A DNA stretch of 64,000 nt, taken from NCBI RefSeq assembly GCF_001424305.1, contig NZ_LMPD01000001.1, forward strand, positions 248,001-312,000. Reading direction: 5' to 3'. The notes beneath the pieces were generated by a model. That model was given only the letters and a program-made list of their open reading frames with translations. It made no database searches and was not told the origin of the DNA. This DNA is from Pedobacter sp. Leaf176 (lineage in GTDB: Bacteria; Bacteroidota; Bacteroidia; Sphingobacteriales; Sphingobacteriaceae). The first letter of the stretch is position 1; each line of letters begins with the position of its first letter. The translations under genes were made by a program, and so were the position numbers. Of the stretch, positions 18,417 through 28,485 are shown piece after piece.

Positions 18417-18707
18417 ATGGCGTTAAACCTTAAACCAATTGCTGGCAGTTCGAACAGAGTAATTGTAGAACCGGCTGCCGCAGAAGAAAAAACTGCATCG
18501 GGTTTGTATATCCCTGATACTGCAAAAGAAAAACCATCTAAAGGAACTGTAGTTTCTGTTTCTGAAGAAGATTCTGAAGGTAAAAAAGCGACTGTAAAAG
18601 TTGGCGATGTTGTGATTTATGGTAAATACGGTGGTACCGAATTCCCTTACGAAGGTAAAGATTACTTAATCATGCGTGAAACTGATATCTACGCGGTAGT
18701 TGGATAA
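18417..18707 (+). CDS. groS: Co-chaperonin GroES
   Basis: A 96-residue protein containing the canonical Cpn10 features: the mobile loop around residues 18-32 (EEKTASGLYIPDTAKEKP), GKYGGTEF and the C-terminal I.R.TDIYAVV. It caps the GroEL ring and closes the folding chamber. It is followed by groEL after a 143-base spacer that contains an inverted repeat of AATGATTGAATGA type. Confidence 0.97.
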   Translation: MALNLKPIAGSSNRVIVEPAAAEEKTASGLYIPDTAKEKPSKGTVVSVSEEDSEGKKATVKVGDVVIYGKYGGTEFPYEGKDYLIMRETDIYAVVG

Positions 18708-18710
18708 GTA

Positions 18711-18844
18711 ATGATTGAATGACTGAATTTCGAATTAATGAATTCAGCATAAATCAAAAAATAATACAAATTATAGAATTGGTGAATTTATAAATGATAA
18801 AATACACCAAAGCCAAATTCTATCATACAATCATTCAAAATTTT
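18711..18844. repeat. Snap-back inverted repeat between groES and groEL
   Basis: AATGATTGAATGACTGAATT (from 18712) is nearly the reverse complement of AATTCTATCATACAATCATT (18817-18836). The transcript could form a stem of about 20 pairs with a few mismatches enclosing about 85 bases. Nearly the whole groES-groEL spacer is this element. The core AATGATTGA also occurs next to the start codon at 44919. Confidence 0.55.
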
Positions 18845-18850
18845 TAAAAC

Positions 18851-20488
18851 ATGTCAAAACAAGTAAAATATAACGTAGAAGCACGCGACGCCCTGAAAAG
18901 AGGTGTTGATATTCTTGCAAATGCAGTAAAAGTAACCTTAGGTCCGAAAGGCCGTAACGTAATCATCGATAAAAAATTCGGTTCTCCGGCAATTACTAAA
19001 GATGGTGTTACCGTTGCAAAAGAAATCGAATTGAAAGATGCGGTTGAGAACATGGGTGCTCAAATGGTTAAAGAAGTAGCTTCTAAAACAGCTGATATTG
19101 CTGGTGATGGAACGACAACTGCTACGGTTTTAGCTCAGGCAATTATTACTACTGGTATTAAAAACGTTGCTGCAGGTGCAAATCCAATGGATTTAAAACG
19201 TGGTATTGATAAAGCTGTTGCTGCAGTTGTTGCTAACTTAAAAGAGCAATCACAAACGGTTGGCGAAGACAATAACAAAATTAAACAAGTTGCATCTATC
19301 TCGGCTAATAACGATGAAGTTATTGGTGCCCTTATTGCTGAGGCAATGGGTAAAGTTGGTAAAGATGGCGTAATTACTGTTGAAGAAGCAAAAGGTACTG
19401 AAACTGAAGTTAAAACAGTGGAAGGTATGCAATTCGACAGGGGTTATTTATCTCCATACTTCGTAACCAATGCAGATAAAATGGAAGCTGAATTAGATAA
19501 TCCTTACATTTTAATCTACGACAAAAAAATCAGCAATATGAAAGAATTGTTGCCGGTTTTAGAAAAAACAGTTCAAACTGGTAAACCATTGGTTATCATC
19601 GCTGAGGATTTAGACGGCGAAGCTTTAGCTACTTTGGTGGTTAACAAAATCCGTGGTTCATTAAAAGTTGTTGCTGTTAAAGCACCGGGTTTTGGTGACA
19701 GAAGAAAAGCAATGTTAGAAGACATCGCAATCTTAACTGGCGGTATCGTTGTTTCAGAAGAAAGGGGTTATAAATTAGAGAATGCTGATTTAACTTACTT
19801 AGGTTCTGCTGAGAAAGTTGTTGTTGATAAAGACAATACAACTGTAATCAACGGTGCTGGTAACTCAGAAGATATTAAATCTCGTGTTAGCCAGATTAAA
19901 GCTCAAATTGAAACCACTACTTCTGATTACGATAAAGAAAAGTTACAGGAGCGTTTGGCTAAATTAGCTGGCGGTGTTGCTGTTCTTTACGTTGGTGCAG
20001 CTTCTGAAGTTGAGATGAAAGAGAAAAAAGACCGCGTTGATGATGCTTTACATGCAACTCGCGCAGCTGTAGAAGAAGGTATTGTTGCCGGTGGTGGTGT
20101 TGCTTTTATCCGTGCAGTTGCCGCTTTAGCAGATTTAAAAGGTGCAAACGAAGATGAAAATACCGGTATCCAAATCATTCGCCGTGCGATTGAAGAGCCG
20201 TTACGTCAGATTTGTGAAAACGCAGGTATTGAAGGTTCTATAGTTGTTCAAAAAGTTAAAGAAGGTACAGCCGATTTCGGTTATAATGCCCGTACTGATG
20301 TTTACGAAAACTTGATTGGCGCCGGTGTTATCGACCCAACTAAAGTTTCTCGTGTAGCGTTAGAAAATGCAGCTTCAATCGCAGCGATGTTGTTAACAAC
20401 TGAAGTTGTTTTAGCAGATGAGCCTGAAGAAGGTGGTGCAGCAGCTCACCCACCAATGGGTGGCGGCGGCATGGGCGGCATGATGTAA
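18851..20488 (+). CDS. groL: Chaperonin GroEL
   Basis: A 545-residue 60-kDa chaperonin of full length. Visible signatures are [15 protein letters not shown], the ATP-binding [10 protein letters not shown], the apical-domain block [22 protein letters not shown] (residues about 276-297), [12 protein letters not shown], and a GGM-rich tail (GGGGMGGMM). It forms the double ring that folds proteins with GroES. A strong terminator follows directly. Confidence 0.99.
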   Translation: MSKQVKYNVEARDALKRGVDILANAVKVTLGPKGRNVIIDKKFGSPAITKDGVTVAKEIELKDAVENMGAQMVKEVASKTADIAGDGTTTATVLAQAIITTGIKNVAAGANPMDLKRGIDKAVAAVVANLKEQSQTVGEDNNKIKQVASISANNDEVIGALIAEAMGKVGKDGVITVEEAKGTETEVKTVEGMQFDRGYLSPYFVTNADKMEAELDNPYILIYDKKISNMKELLPVLEKTVQTGKPLVIIAEDLDGEALATLVVNKIRGSLKVVAVKAPGFGDRRKAMLEDIAILTGGIVVSEERGYKLENADLTYLGSAEKVVVDKDNTTVINGAGNSEDIKSRVSQIKAQIETTTSDYDKEKLQERLAKLAGGVAVLYVGAASEVEMKEKKDRVDDALHATRAAVEEGIVAGGGVAFIRAVAALADLKGANEDENTGIQIIRRAIEEPLRQICENAGIEGSIVVQKVKEGTADFGYNARTDVYENLIGAGVIDPTKVSRVALENAASIAAMLLTTEVVLADEPEEGGAAAHPPMGGGGMGGMM

Positions 20489-20519
20489 TTCAGTCCTCAT
20501 AAAGTTACGTGTAAAATTA

Positions 20520-20553
20520 AGCCCCTTAAAACAAAGTTTTAAGGGGCTTTTTT
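20520..20553 (+). terminator. Intrinsic terminator after groEL
   Basis: AGCCCCTTAAAAC pairs perfectly with GTTTTAAGGGGCT across a 3-base loop and is followed by a T run. It is one of the clearest terminators in the window. Confidence 0.92.
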
Positions 20554-20796
20554 ATTGCTACAGCGTGAAAAAACCCGTTTATTATCCAAATTGCGCCTAT
20601 AATGAATGGCGTTTTGTGTAAAATTTTAGGAAGGTATAATCATTTACTTAATTTAGTAGGGAATAATTGAAGAACTATATCGAATAAATATTTACTAAAC
20701 AAATTGTTTTCCATCCTTAGTCTGACTTGTAAAGGCAGATGGGTTATATTTCTTCCTATAATAGCTTCTTTTTAAACAATTCCCTATTGTTAACTT
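20554..20796. other. Intergenic region upstream of the giant T9SS protein
   Basis: About 240 AT-rich bases between the groEL terminator and the next start. No ORF, RNA gene or convincing promoter was seen. AGGGAATAATTG near 20660 and CAATTCCCTATTG near 20778 form a weak inverted pair. Confidence 0.4.
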
Positions 20797-23700
20797 ATGA
20801 AGACCTGGTGTAGTAAGATTTTGCGTGTAGTCGCTGTATGCTCGGCTTTTTTATTTTTTGCTGTTTCGGCAAAAGCACAGTTAACGATTGGTGCTGTTGA
20901 CCCTGGGCCTTATACGCCCGGAAGTACAATAACTGCAACATTTAAGATAGATCCTAATACTTGTATAACCCCAGGAAATTCTTTTCGATTAATTCTGTCT
21001 GACGCAGCCGGAAATTTCGCTCCAGGAACATTCATTGGAGCATACAACGGGTTTTACACAACTTATGTAAATGGATTAATTCCAGCCGGAGTACCTGCAG
21101 GGTCCAATTATAGATTGCGTCTAGAATCTACTACGCCCGTTTTAACAAGTAATATTTCAAATAGTTTTGAAATTAAAACCGGTACTCCGGCAACGGTTGC
21201 AAAGATTACATCTACTTTATTGAAGACTGGAGATGATGAAACGTTCGGAACATGTATAACTGCCGACAATAAAAACTTCTTTTTCACCGATTTATCTAGT
21301 CCTGGTACAACTGTGACTGCTACAATAACAGATGAGATAAATGGTGGAGCGCCAACTATTATAAATTTTACACCATCAACAATACCTTCTTTTACTGCGA
21401 AACTAGGGCATTATACTATTGTTGTTAAATCGGTAAGACCAGATGGAACTATCGGTACAAAATCATATCTAATCATTAATAATCCAATCATAACAACTTT
21501 TACCACATCGGGTAATAATATAGTTTGTCTTCCGCTTGGATTTCTGGAATTTCAGGTTAATACATCTGCGCTGGGAATTAAAAATAATTTTCCTGGCGAC
21601 GTGTACAGAGTAAATTGGGGTGATGGACAAACGTCAGTCTACACTTATTGTGATATTATTGGAAGCGGTGGAATAGTAAGACATCAATACAATAAATCTT
21701 CCTGCGGGCAAAATTCAACCGGGAGTAGCGGCACAATTTATAATGTTTTTGATGTCGTCGTTCGGGTGAATAATTCCTTTTGTGGAGATATTGGAACTGC
21801 AGTTTCTACTACGGCGAAGGTAGTAATTAAAGATGTTAATAGCTTTACTTTTGATAATCCAGGTTGTACCGCAACTACTATTACCTTTAAAAACACATCA
21901 ATCGTAGGCGATAATCCTAATACGAATTCGCCAGGTTGCGCGCCGAACAATGTTACTTACAACTGGTACGTTGATGGTGTAATTAAACAGGCTAACATGC
22001 CTAGATCTTATAACCTTGTCGCAACTTTTTCTACGCATGGTACTCACGTAATTAGGCTGGAATCTAATAGTTCTGGGTCGTGTAATGCTGAACCAGTAGA
22101 ACTTACAATTTGTATACAAGACCCGCCAAAGCCTGCATTTACATTACCTTCAAATTTGATATGTGCCCCGGGCACATTGCAGGCGACGAACACATCTGTA
22201 ATAGATCCGACTTGTGCCGCTACAAATAACTATAAATGGACTGTTACCCCAGCCGTAACCTATGCTGGCGGAACAAATGCATCCAGTACAGATCCGTTAT
22301 TTAACTTCACATCCCCCGGAACATACGTTATTTCACTTAGCATAACGACTTCATCATGTGGCATCATTACTTCGGCACCACAAACTGTAATTGTTAATGC
22401 TCAACCAACTGCTACTCTTTCTTCGGATATATCACTTTGTAATTTAGGTGCTTATGATTTTAATCCTACGACAACGGGTCCAACCAAAACAATTTTTACT
22501 GGAACCACTGTTCCAACTACAGATACCTATACATGGTCTGTAACTGGTGGTAGTTATTCTTATGACAAGAATACCACTTCAACATCTCAATATCCATCCA
22601 TAAAATTTAATGATTATGTTGAATATACAATTTCAGTTGTCCATACTAATAATTGTGGAACAACTCCTCCAGTAATTCAAAAATTAACATTTATTTCTGC
22701 TCCAGAAGTTCGCGCTGGTGATGATAAAACGATTTGCTTTGATGCAATTAATGTTCAGCTTGCGGGAAGTATTAATGGATCTCTTACAGATAATAGTAGT
22801 ACCTGGATTGGTGGTGGAGGACGATTTTTGCCAGGCAGAAATGTTTTAAATCCTACATATGAACCTACTAATGCAGAAAGGTTAGGTGGTAGGGTAAATT
22901 TAATTTTAAGGAAATCAACCGGTTTAGCTGGCATTTGTGCTACTGTAGATGATGAAATTATTATAAATATAGATCCCGCCATCAACATTTCGAGCGCCTC
23001 AACCAAAACCATCTGCTCGGCCACTGCAGTTAATTACACGCCAACAAGTAACCCGGTTGGTGCCACATACACCTGGTCGGCCACCGGAACTGCAAATGCT
23101 TCGGGCTATAATACATCGGGAACAGGAGTAATAAATGACGTTATAATCAAAAATGATCTATCAGCAGATGCGCTTGTCACCTATACCATTATTCCCCGTC
23201 TCAGGGATTGTGACGGCACTCCTTTCACCTTCACCGTAATCGTTAAAGCAAAAAGTGTCGGCGGAACAACGGCTGCAAGTAACAACGATGTTTGCGCGGG
23301 TGCAAACGGTGGTAGTATCAGCCTGAGCGGAAATGTTGGAAATATCATTCGCTGGGAAAGTTCTATAGATGGTGGTCAAAACTGGAATGCGATAGCTTCT
23401 ACTTCCAGCCCATATATATTCTCTAACTTAAACCAAACCACGCAATTCAGGGCTGTTGTAAAAAATAGTGTTTGTGATGAAGCTTTTTCCCTGCCAGTTA
23501 CCGTCACAGTAAATGCAGCTATTCCTGATGCAACAGTTGGCGCAAATCAAAGGTTGTGTGGAGACAACATGGCAACCTTAAACGGTAATAAAGTGGATGC
23601 GCCTTATTTTGGAAAATGGACACTTACCTCATCTCAAACCGGTGTTTTAATTACAGATCCTGTTTTATTCAATACTACTGTTTCGGGTCTGGTTGCCGGC

Positions 23701-26205
23701 CAAATCTATAGGTTCAGGTGGACGATTTCTGGCGCTGCAACCTGCGATCCGAAATTTGCTGAAACAACAATAACGGTTTACCGCCCTTTAACCAATACTA
23801 TTACAGCTGCTGCTGCCGATGTTTGTGCAGGACAAAGTATAATCATAACTGGAGATACACCGACGGGAGGGAATGGAACTTATGCATACCAATGGCAGGT
23901 GAGCGCCGATGGGAGTATCTGGAACGACATCGGTGGGCAAACCGGCCCCAACCTGAATATAGCAATAACCACTTCCTCATTTTACAGAAGGGTAGTAAAC
24001 AGCAATGTTTGTACATCAAATAGTAACGTAACTGAAATTAAAACCCTTCCTATTCTTGGAAGCAATACCATTTCTGCTGACCAAATTCTTTGTTCAGGTA
24101 CAGCTGCCGTAATGCTTACCGGCTCTTTACCAACAGGAGGAAGCGGCACTTACCGTTATCAATGGCAATCAAGTTCAGACAATGGAAACAGCTGGATTAA
24201 TGTTGACGGAGCTACCGATCCCAACTTTACGCCACCAATACTGACGGCAACTATTTTATACCGCCGTTCAGTAACCAGTGGTACCTGTTCCGATTTAAGT
24301 AATTCTGTTAAAATAACAGTAAATCCATCAGCCAAAGCAAAATTCACTTTTACAGTAGATAAAGGATGTCCACCATTTACACTAACACCTGCCATTATTA
24401 AAGCCATTCCTTATCCAGATAGAAATGGCACTTACACCTGGTTTGCAGACGACAATCCTATTCCAAACGGTACAGGCATAAATTTCCCGGGATATACAAT
24501 CACGGGCGACAATAAAAGTGTTGTCATAAAATTAGTTGTGACAAGCAGCTTAGGGTGTAACAGTGACGAATTCACCCACACTTTTTCAACGCAACAAAAT
24601 GTAATTGCCGCGTTTACACAGTCGGCGACGCAAGGCTGCGGCCCTTTGACTGTAAACGTTACAAATACATCCAATTCACTAACTGAGTCCAGTTTTAGAT
24701 GGGATTTTGGAAATGGAACAACTTCTAATCAGGCGCAGCCCGGGCCGGTAACTTTCCAGCCCGATCCAACAGGTAAAGATATCACTTATACAATAACTTT
24801 GAGCGCCATAACACCCTGCGGTACAACGACCAGAACGTCTACCGTATTTGTACAAGGCAAGCCGGTATCCATATTCAGCCCGGATAAAACAGCCGGTTGC
24901 TCACCATTAACTGTTAATTTCAGTAACACTTCGCCTGAAAGTTCCGGCACAACCTATTCCTTTGATTTTAATGATGGTTCCCCTTTGTTGGTGACGAACA
25001 ACAGAAATTCTGTAAGCCATTTATTTACTACACTTGTTGTAAGGGACTATGTTATCACCATGACTGCAGAAAATGCTTGTGGTAAAAGTACCTCAAGTTA
25101 TACCCTTCGGGTTGCGCCAAATGACATCATACCGGAGCTGGTTGTTAATGCAGGCGAACTTAGGGGCTGTGCGCCGTTTAAAGTGAATTTTTATAATAAT
25201 ACAAAAGGAGCAAGCAGGTTTGCTTATGATTTCGGGGATGAAACCGGTCTGCAAATTACCAATTCAGCACCTGAAACCGTTGCCCATACTTTTACAAAGC
25301 CTGGTACATACACTATTACGTTGTACGCAACAAACGATTGCTCGAATGCACAGACCACAGAAACCATTACCGTGTTGGCACAACCAACAGTTGAGTTTAC
25401 GGCAGATAAAACGGTAATTTGTGATGGTGGTTCAGTCAAATTTAGAAATATAAGCAAAAATGCGATAGGCTATACCTGGGATTTTGGAGACGGAACAACT
25501 TCTTCAGCGTTCGAACCCGAACATGTTTATACAGGTGCAGGTCAAAATTTTACAGTAAAATTAACGACTACAAATACCTTAGGTTGTATTAATACTCTAA
25601 TTTTAACTGATTACATAAAGATTGCACCCGAATTAAAGTCTGTTTTTACTGTTTTGCCCGGTAACGAATTATCCATACCCAATTTTACATTCAGTTTCAG
25701 AGACGCAAGTTTAAATGGAGCTGGAAGCTGGGAATGGAATTTTGGCGACGGAACAGTTTCGACCCTCCAAAACCCGACCCATACTTATGCCAACGTAGGC
25801 GATTACACCGTAACCCTAAAAATTTTAAACAAAGAAGGTTGTTCCGCAACTTCATTTCAAGCCGTCAGGATAATTGGCGTTCCCGGATTTTTATACGTGC
25901 CAAACTCATTTATGCCAGGTAGTGCGAAAAATGAACTACAAACTTTTAAGGCTAAAGGTCGTGGCATTGATAACTGGACGATGACAATTTTTAATAAATG
26001 GGGACAGGTTCTATGGGAAACAACGAAGTTGGATGATGGTGCGCCGCTGGAAAGCTGGGATGGGACTTACAAAGGACAGCCGCAGCCACAGGGCGTTTAT
26101 TTCTGGAAGATAGAGGTGAAGTTTATAAACGCAAGCGATTGGAAGGGTATGACCTACGATTCATCCCCACCGAAAAAAACAGGTAATATTTATTTAATAA
26201 GATGA
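20797..26205 (+). CDS. Giant secreted PKD-repeat protein with gliding/T9SS type B C-terminal domain
   Basis: A 1802-residue protein. The signal peptide (about 1-28, ending SAKAQ) is followed by many Ig/PKD-like beta domains. The C-terminal five are clear PKD modules with the motifs WDFGNGTT, FDFNDGSP, YDFGDETG, WDFGDGTT and WNFGDGTVS...HTYANVGDYTV. Two neighbouring Ig-like repeats near residues 1010-1180 share GTY.YQWQ.S.D....W. The last 90 residues (VPNSFMPG..., FNKWGQVLWE, WDGTYKGQPQPQGVYFW) are the CHU_C / T9SS type B sorting domain. It is probably a cell-surface or released adhesin exported by the type IX system. Its stop overlaps the start of the PorP/SprF-like gene. Composition changes by eye near base 22975. 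Confidence 0.92.
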   Translation: MKTWCSKILRVVAVCSAFLFFAVSAKAQLTIGAVDPGPYTPGSTITATFKIDPNTCITPGNSFRLILSDAAGNFAPGTFIGAYNGFYTTYVNGLIPAGVPAGSNYRLRLESTTPVLTSNISNSFEIKTGTPATVAKITSTLLKTGDDETFGTCITADNKNFFFTDLSSPGTTVTATITDEINGGAPTIINFTPSTIPSFTAKLGHYTIVVKSVRPDGTIGTKSYLIINNPIITTFTTSGNNIVCLPLGFLEFQVNTSALGIKNNFPGDVYRVNWGDGQTSVYTYCDIIGSGGIVRHQYNKSSCGQNSTGSSGTIYNVFDVVVRVNNSFCGDIGTAVSTTAKVVIKDVNSFTFDNPGCTATTITFKNTSIVGDNPNTNSPGCAPNNVTYNWYVDGVIKQANMPRSYNLVATFSTHGTHVIRLESNSSGSCNAEPVELTICIQDPPKPAFTLPSNLICAPGTLQATNTSVIDPTCAATNNYKWTVTPAVTYAGGTNASSTDPLFNFTSPGTYVISLSITTSSCGIITSAPQTVIVNAQPTATLSSDISLCNLGAYDFNPTTTGPTKTIFTGTTVPTTDTYTWSVTGGSYSYDKNTTSTSQYPSIKFNDYVEYTISVVHTNNCGTTPPVIQKLTFISAPEVRAGDDKTICFDAINVQLAGSINGSLTDNSSTWIGGGGRFLPGRNVLNPTYEPTNAERLGGRVNLILRKSTGLAGICATVDDEIIINIDPAINISSASTKTICSATAVNYTPTSNPVGATYTWSATGTANASGYNTSGTGVINDVIIKNDLSADALVTYTIIPRLRDCDGTPFTFTVIVKAKSVGGTTAASNNDVCAGANGGSISLSGNVGNIIRWESSIDGGQNWNAIASTSSPYIFSNLNQTTQFRAVVKNSVCDEAFSLPVTVTVNAAIPDATVGANQRLCGDNMATLNGNKVDAPYFGKWTLTSSQTGVLITDPVLFNTTVSGLVAGQIYRFRWTISGAATCDPKFAETTITVYRPLTNTITAAAADVCAGQSIIITGDTPTGGNGTYAYQWQVSADGSIWNDIGGQTGPNLNIAITTSSFYRRVVNSNVCTSNSNVTEIKTLPILGSNTISADQILCSGTAAVMLTGSLPTGGSGTYRYQWQSSSDNGNSWINVDGATDPNFTPPILTATILYRRSVTSGTCSDLSNSVKITVNPSAKAKFTFTVDKGCPPFTLTPAIIKAIPYPDRNGTYTWFADDNPIPNGTGINFPGYTITGDNKSVVIKLVVTSSLGCNSDEFTHTFSTQQNVIAAFTQSATQGCGPLTVNVTNTSNSLTESSFRWDFGNGTTSNQAQPGPVTFQPDPTGKDITYTITLSAITPCGTTTRTSTVFVQGKPVSIFSPDKTAGCSPLTVNFSNTSPESSGTTYSFDFNDGSPLLVTNNRNSVSHLFTTLVVRDYVITMTAENACGKSTSSYTLRVAPNDIIPELVVNAGELRGCAPFKVNFYNNTKGASRFAYDFGDETGLQITNSAPETVAHTFTKPGTYTITLYATNDCSNAQTTETITVLAQPTVEFTADKTVICDGGSVKFRNISKNAIGYTWDFGDGTTSSAFEPEHVYTGAGQNFTVKLTTTNTLGCINTLILTDYIKIAPELKSVFTVLPGNELSIPNFTFSFRDASLNGAGSWEWNFGDGTVSTLQNPTHTYANVGDYTVTLKILNKEGCSATSFQAVRIIGVPGFLYVPNSFMPGSAKNELQTFKAKGRGIDNWTMTIFNKWGQVLWETTKLDDGAPLESWDGTYKGQPQPQGVYFWKIEVKFINASDWKGMTYDSSPPKKTGNIYLIR

Positions 26206-27227
26206 TGAAGAGTAGGTGGATTTGTTTATTTGTGTTAACAACATTAATGCCTTTGCTATCGGTGGGGCAGGATTATATCTATTCCCAGTTTTATAACGCG
26301 CCAATATATTTGAACCCGGCATTAACGGGCCAGTTTGAGGGCGATATCAGAGTTAGTGCCTTATACCGGAATCAATGGACGGGGCTTTCGGGTGATTTTT
26401 CTTACATGAATGCCTCTGCTGATTTAAACCTTCAAAAGATAAACAGTGGTATTGGGCTTGTTTTTAACCGGAGCAGTGAGGGTACGGCATACCTGCAAAA
26501 GAACAATATCGCCTTAAGCTATTCCTACATAATCGGTGGCGATGATTACACCCTTTCTTTTGGTTTACAGGGTGGTATAACCAATCAAAAATTAAACTGG
26601 GATAGATTGGTTTTTGGCGACCAGATAGACGTCACTTCAGGGATTATACCCGGCATCATCTCGGGTGCTGAAAGGCCAAATGTCGACAGCCGCTTTTATT
26701 TCGATGCTGCTGCAGGAAGTAACCTGGTATATAAAAACTTTATGGTTGGCGTGGGTTTACATCATCTAAATCGGCCGGATGAATCTCTGGCGGGCTACCA
26801 AGCCAGATTGCCAATGAGGATATCCGGTAATTTAAGTTATAAACTCGCGCTCGTTCCCGATCAGTATGATAGAGATGGTTCCTATTTAATTCCTTCTATT
26901 GTGGCTTATAAGCAACAGAATGTTACCTCATTTAGTGTTGGCACACAATTTAAGTACGCTGGGATAAATGCCGGTATCTGGTATCGTAATGATGGAAATT
27001 CGAATGGTAATGATGCAATCGTATTCTCGGTGATTTTCGATATATTTAACAGGAGAACAAACGGTGAAAAATTCAGAATCGGAGTTAGTCATGACGCAAC
27101 CACTTCAAAAATAAACTATACCAACACCGGCGGAACTTCAGAAATTGGTTTGGGTTATGAAAAATATTGGCGAAATAGTTCCAATTATGGCCGGGCAAAT
27201 GGCCTGAGATGCTATGATTTTTATTAA
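26202..27227 (+). CDS. PorP/SprF-family type IX secretion membrane protein
   Basis: A 341-residue outer-membrane protein with a signal peptide (about 1-22, ending SVGQ). The family hallmark QFYNAPIYLNPALTGQF follows, then amphipathic beta-strand stretches and a C-terminal strand region (GEKFRIGVSHD.., EIGLGYEKYW). PorP/SprF proteins bind type B T9SS substrates and hold them at the surface. The gene overlaps the adhesin gene by four bases (ATGA), the usual substrate-partner arrangement, so it is probably the dedicated anchor for that protein. Confidence 0.92.
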   Translation: MMKSRWICLFVLTTLMPLLSVGQDYIYSQFYNAPIYLNPALTGQFEGDIRVSALYRNQWTGLSGDFSYMNASADLNLQKINSGIGLVFNRSSEGTAYLQKNNIALSYSYIIGGDDYTLSFGLQGGITNQKLNWDRLVFGDQIDVTSGIIPGIISGAERPNVDSRFYFDAAAGSNLVYKNFMVGVGLHHLNRPDESLAGYQARLPMRISGNLSYKLALVPDQYDRDGSYLIPSIVAYKQQNVTSFSVGTQFKYAGINAGIWYRNDGNSNGNDAIVFSVIFDIFNRRTNGEKFRIGVSHDATTSKINYTNTGGTSEIGLGYEKYWRNSSNYGRANGLRCYDFY

Positions 27228-27250
27228 TTTGCCTTTGTTAAATCGAGGCA

Positions 27251-27910
27251 ATGAACGAAATCATAGATAACAGTCATTTCATCACGCAGAGCGAAGTCAA
27301 TAAATTCCTTCTGGCCACGTTGCTTTGTGGTCTAATCGGAGCAGAGCGTGAATATAGGAGTAAATCAGCAGGTTTAAAAACCATGATGATGATTGGTTTG
27401 GGGGCAACCTTGTTTACCATCCTTTCCATTAAAATCGGACCAACCAGCCAGGATAGGATTGCCTCGAATATTGTTACTGGGATTGGTTTTTTAGGTGCTG
27501 GTGTAATTTTTAAAGAAGAAAACCGCGTTAAAGGTTTAACAACAGCCTGTATCATCTGGATAGTTGCCGCAATAGGAATGGCTGTAGGCTCAGGCTATTA
27601 TGAGCAGGCGATTGGTGTAACGGGCGTTGTGCTTTTGGCACTGATTATTTTTCCTTTTCTTGAAGAAATCGGCGATCGGCGCTTTACAAAACGCATCTAT
27701 CGGATTGTAAAGCAACAGCACGTTCATGGAGATCTGGAAAGCTATGAAGAAGTTTTCCGGAACAACAGGCTTAAACCACAACGTGGGAAACATCAGCTGG
27801 TTAATAATGTTATAACCGGGAACTGGACGGCCACAGGAACCCCTAAAAACCATCAGAAATTTGTTGAACAAATGTTGAAAGATGATGAGATTATTGAGTT
27901 TGATTTTTAA
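27251..27910 (+). CDS. MgtC/SapB family membrane protein
   Basis: A 219-residue protein with about four to five membrane helices in its first 130 residues. It has the MgtC signature LLCGLIGAEREYRSKSAGLKT and the block GIGFLGAGVIFKE...GLTTACIIW. The cytoplasmic C-terminal domain of about 90 residues is shorter than in MgtC of Salmonella. The family is linked to magnesium limitation and acid survival in some bacteria, but the biochemical role is unsettled. The stop overlaps the tail of a decayed gene on the other strand. Confidence 0.9.
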   Translation: MNEIIDNSHFITQSEVNKFLLATLLCGLIGAEREYRSKSAGLKTMMMIGLGATLFTILSIKIGPTSQDRIASNIVTGIGFLGAGVIFKEENRVKGLTTACIIWIVAAIGMAVGSGYYEQAIGVTGVVLLALIIFPFLEEIGDRRFTKRIYRIVKQQHVHGDLESYEEVFRNNRLKPQRGKHQLVNNVITGNWTATGTPKNHQKFVEQMLKDDEIIEFDF

Positions 27911-28350
27911 AAGGGGAAAGTAAATCCAGTTTTTGTTGTTTTAAAGCTACTTTTTACCTCTATAACCATGGTGTCTGACCATTTATCGTGCCACGGAATA
28001 GATGGAGTACCTAATGCACTTAGCGCATCGAAAGGAATAATTCTTATTAAGTTTCTGGTAGTGGTTTCTTCGAAAATTCAATCACTGCCATCCGTGTTTA
28101 CAGCTCTTGTATTAGTGATAAACTTGCCAATTGATTTGCCGTTCAGCATCGCTTCTATGAAAGACATATTTACGCCATAAAATATCATACCAACAATTCA
28201 CTCTGTAATTTCATCATTTAATATATTGATGATGCTCGGATCAATAATTGCGGTTACTACCCCCAGGATGAACATAAAGAGAAAAATGATATCAAAAATG
28301 TAGTGTGTCAGCCTTAACCCAGACGAAGCGCGGCAATAACGATAATTGAT
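27907..28350 (-). pseudogene. Decayed RDD-family membrane protein gene
   Basis: Reading the minus strand gives an RDD-type protein: RASSGLRLTHYIFDIIFLF, then a second hydrophobic stretch, then GKSIGKFITNTRAVNTDGSD and IPFDALSALG..PWHDKWSDT. Three in-frame stops interrupt it: TAA at 28351-28353 at the upstream edge, TGA at 28198-28200 and TGA at 28078-28080. The frame is otherwise kept over about 145 codons. RDD proteins are small membrane proteins of mostly unknown, possibly transport, function. The plus-strand ORF in this stretch is a shadow. The family call is from motif recall, not a search. Confidence 0.75.
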
Positions 28351-28485
28351 TTATTCGAAAGTATTGATATTGAAAAACACATTAGAGCATTGTGTTCAAA
28401 CTAAGTATCTATTTTACTGCTGAAGCAAAAATTAATTCTCACTAAATCATAAAACAAATCATAGCTTTGTATAACTAACTGCTTC

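Noticed and set aside
23800..24330. Internal repeats in the giant adhesin gene as a possible CRISPR or satellite array
   Set aside because: They are protein-level Ig-like repeats (GTY.YQWQ) with diverged DNA, not short identical repeats with spacers.
27968..28180. 70-codon plus-strand ORF in the gap after the MgtC-like gene
   Set aside because: It is the antisense shadow of the RDD pseudogene, whose minus-strand reading shows clear family motifs.
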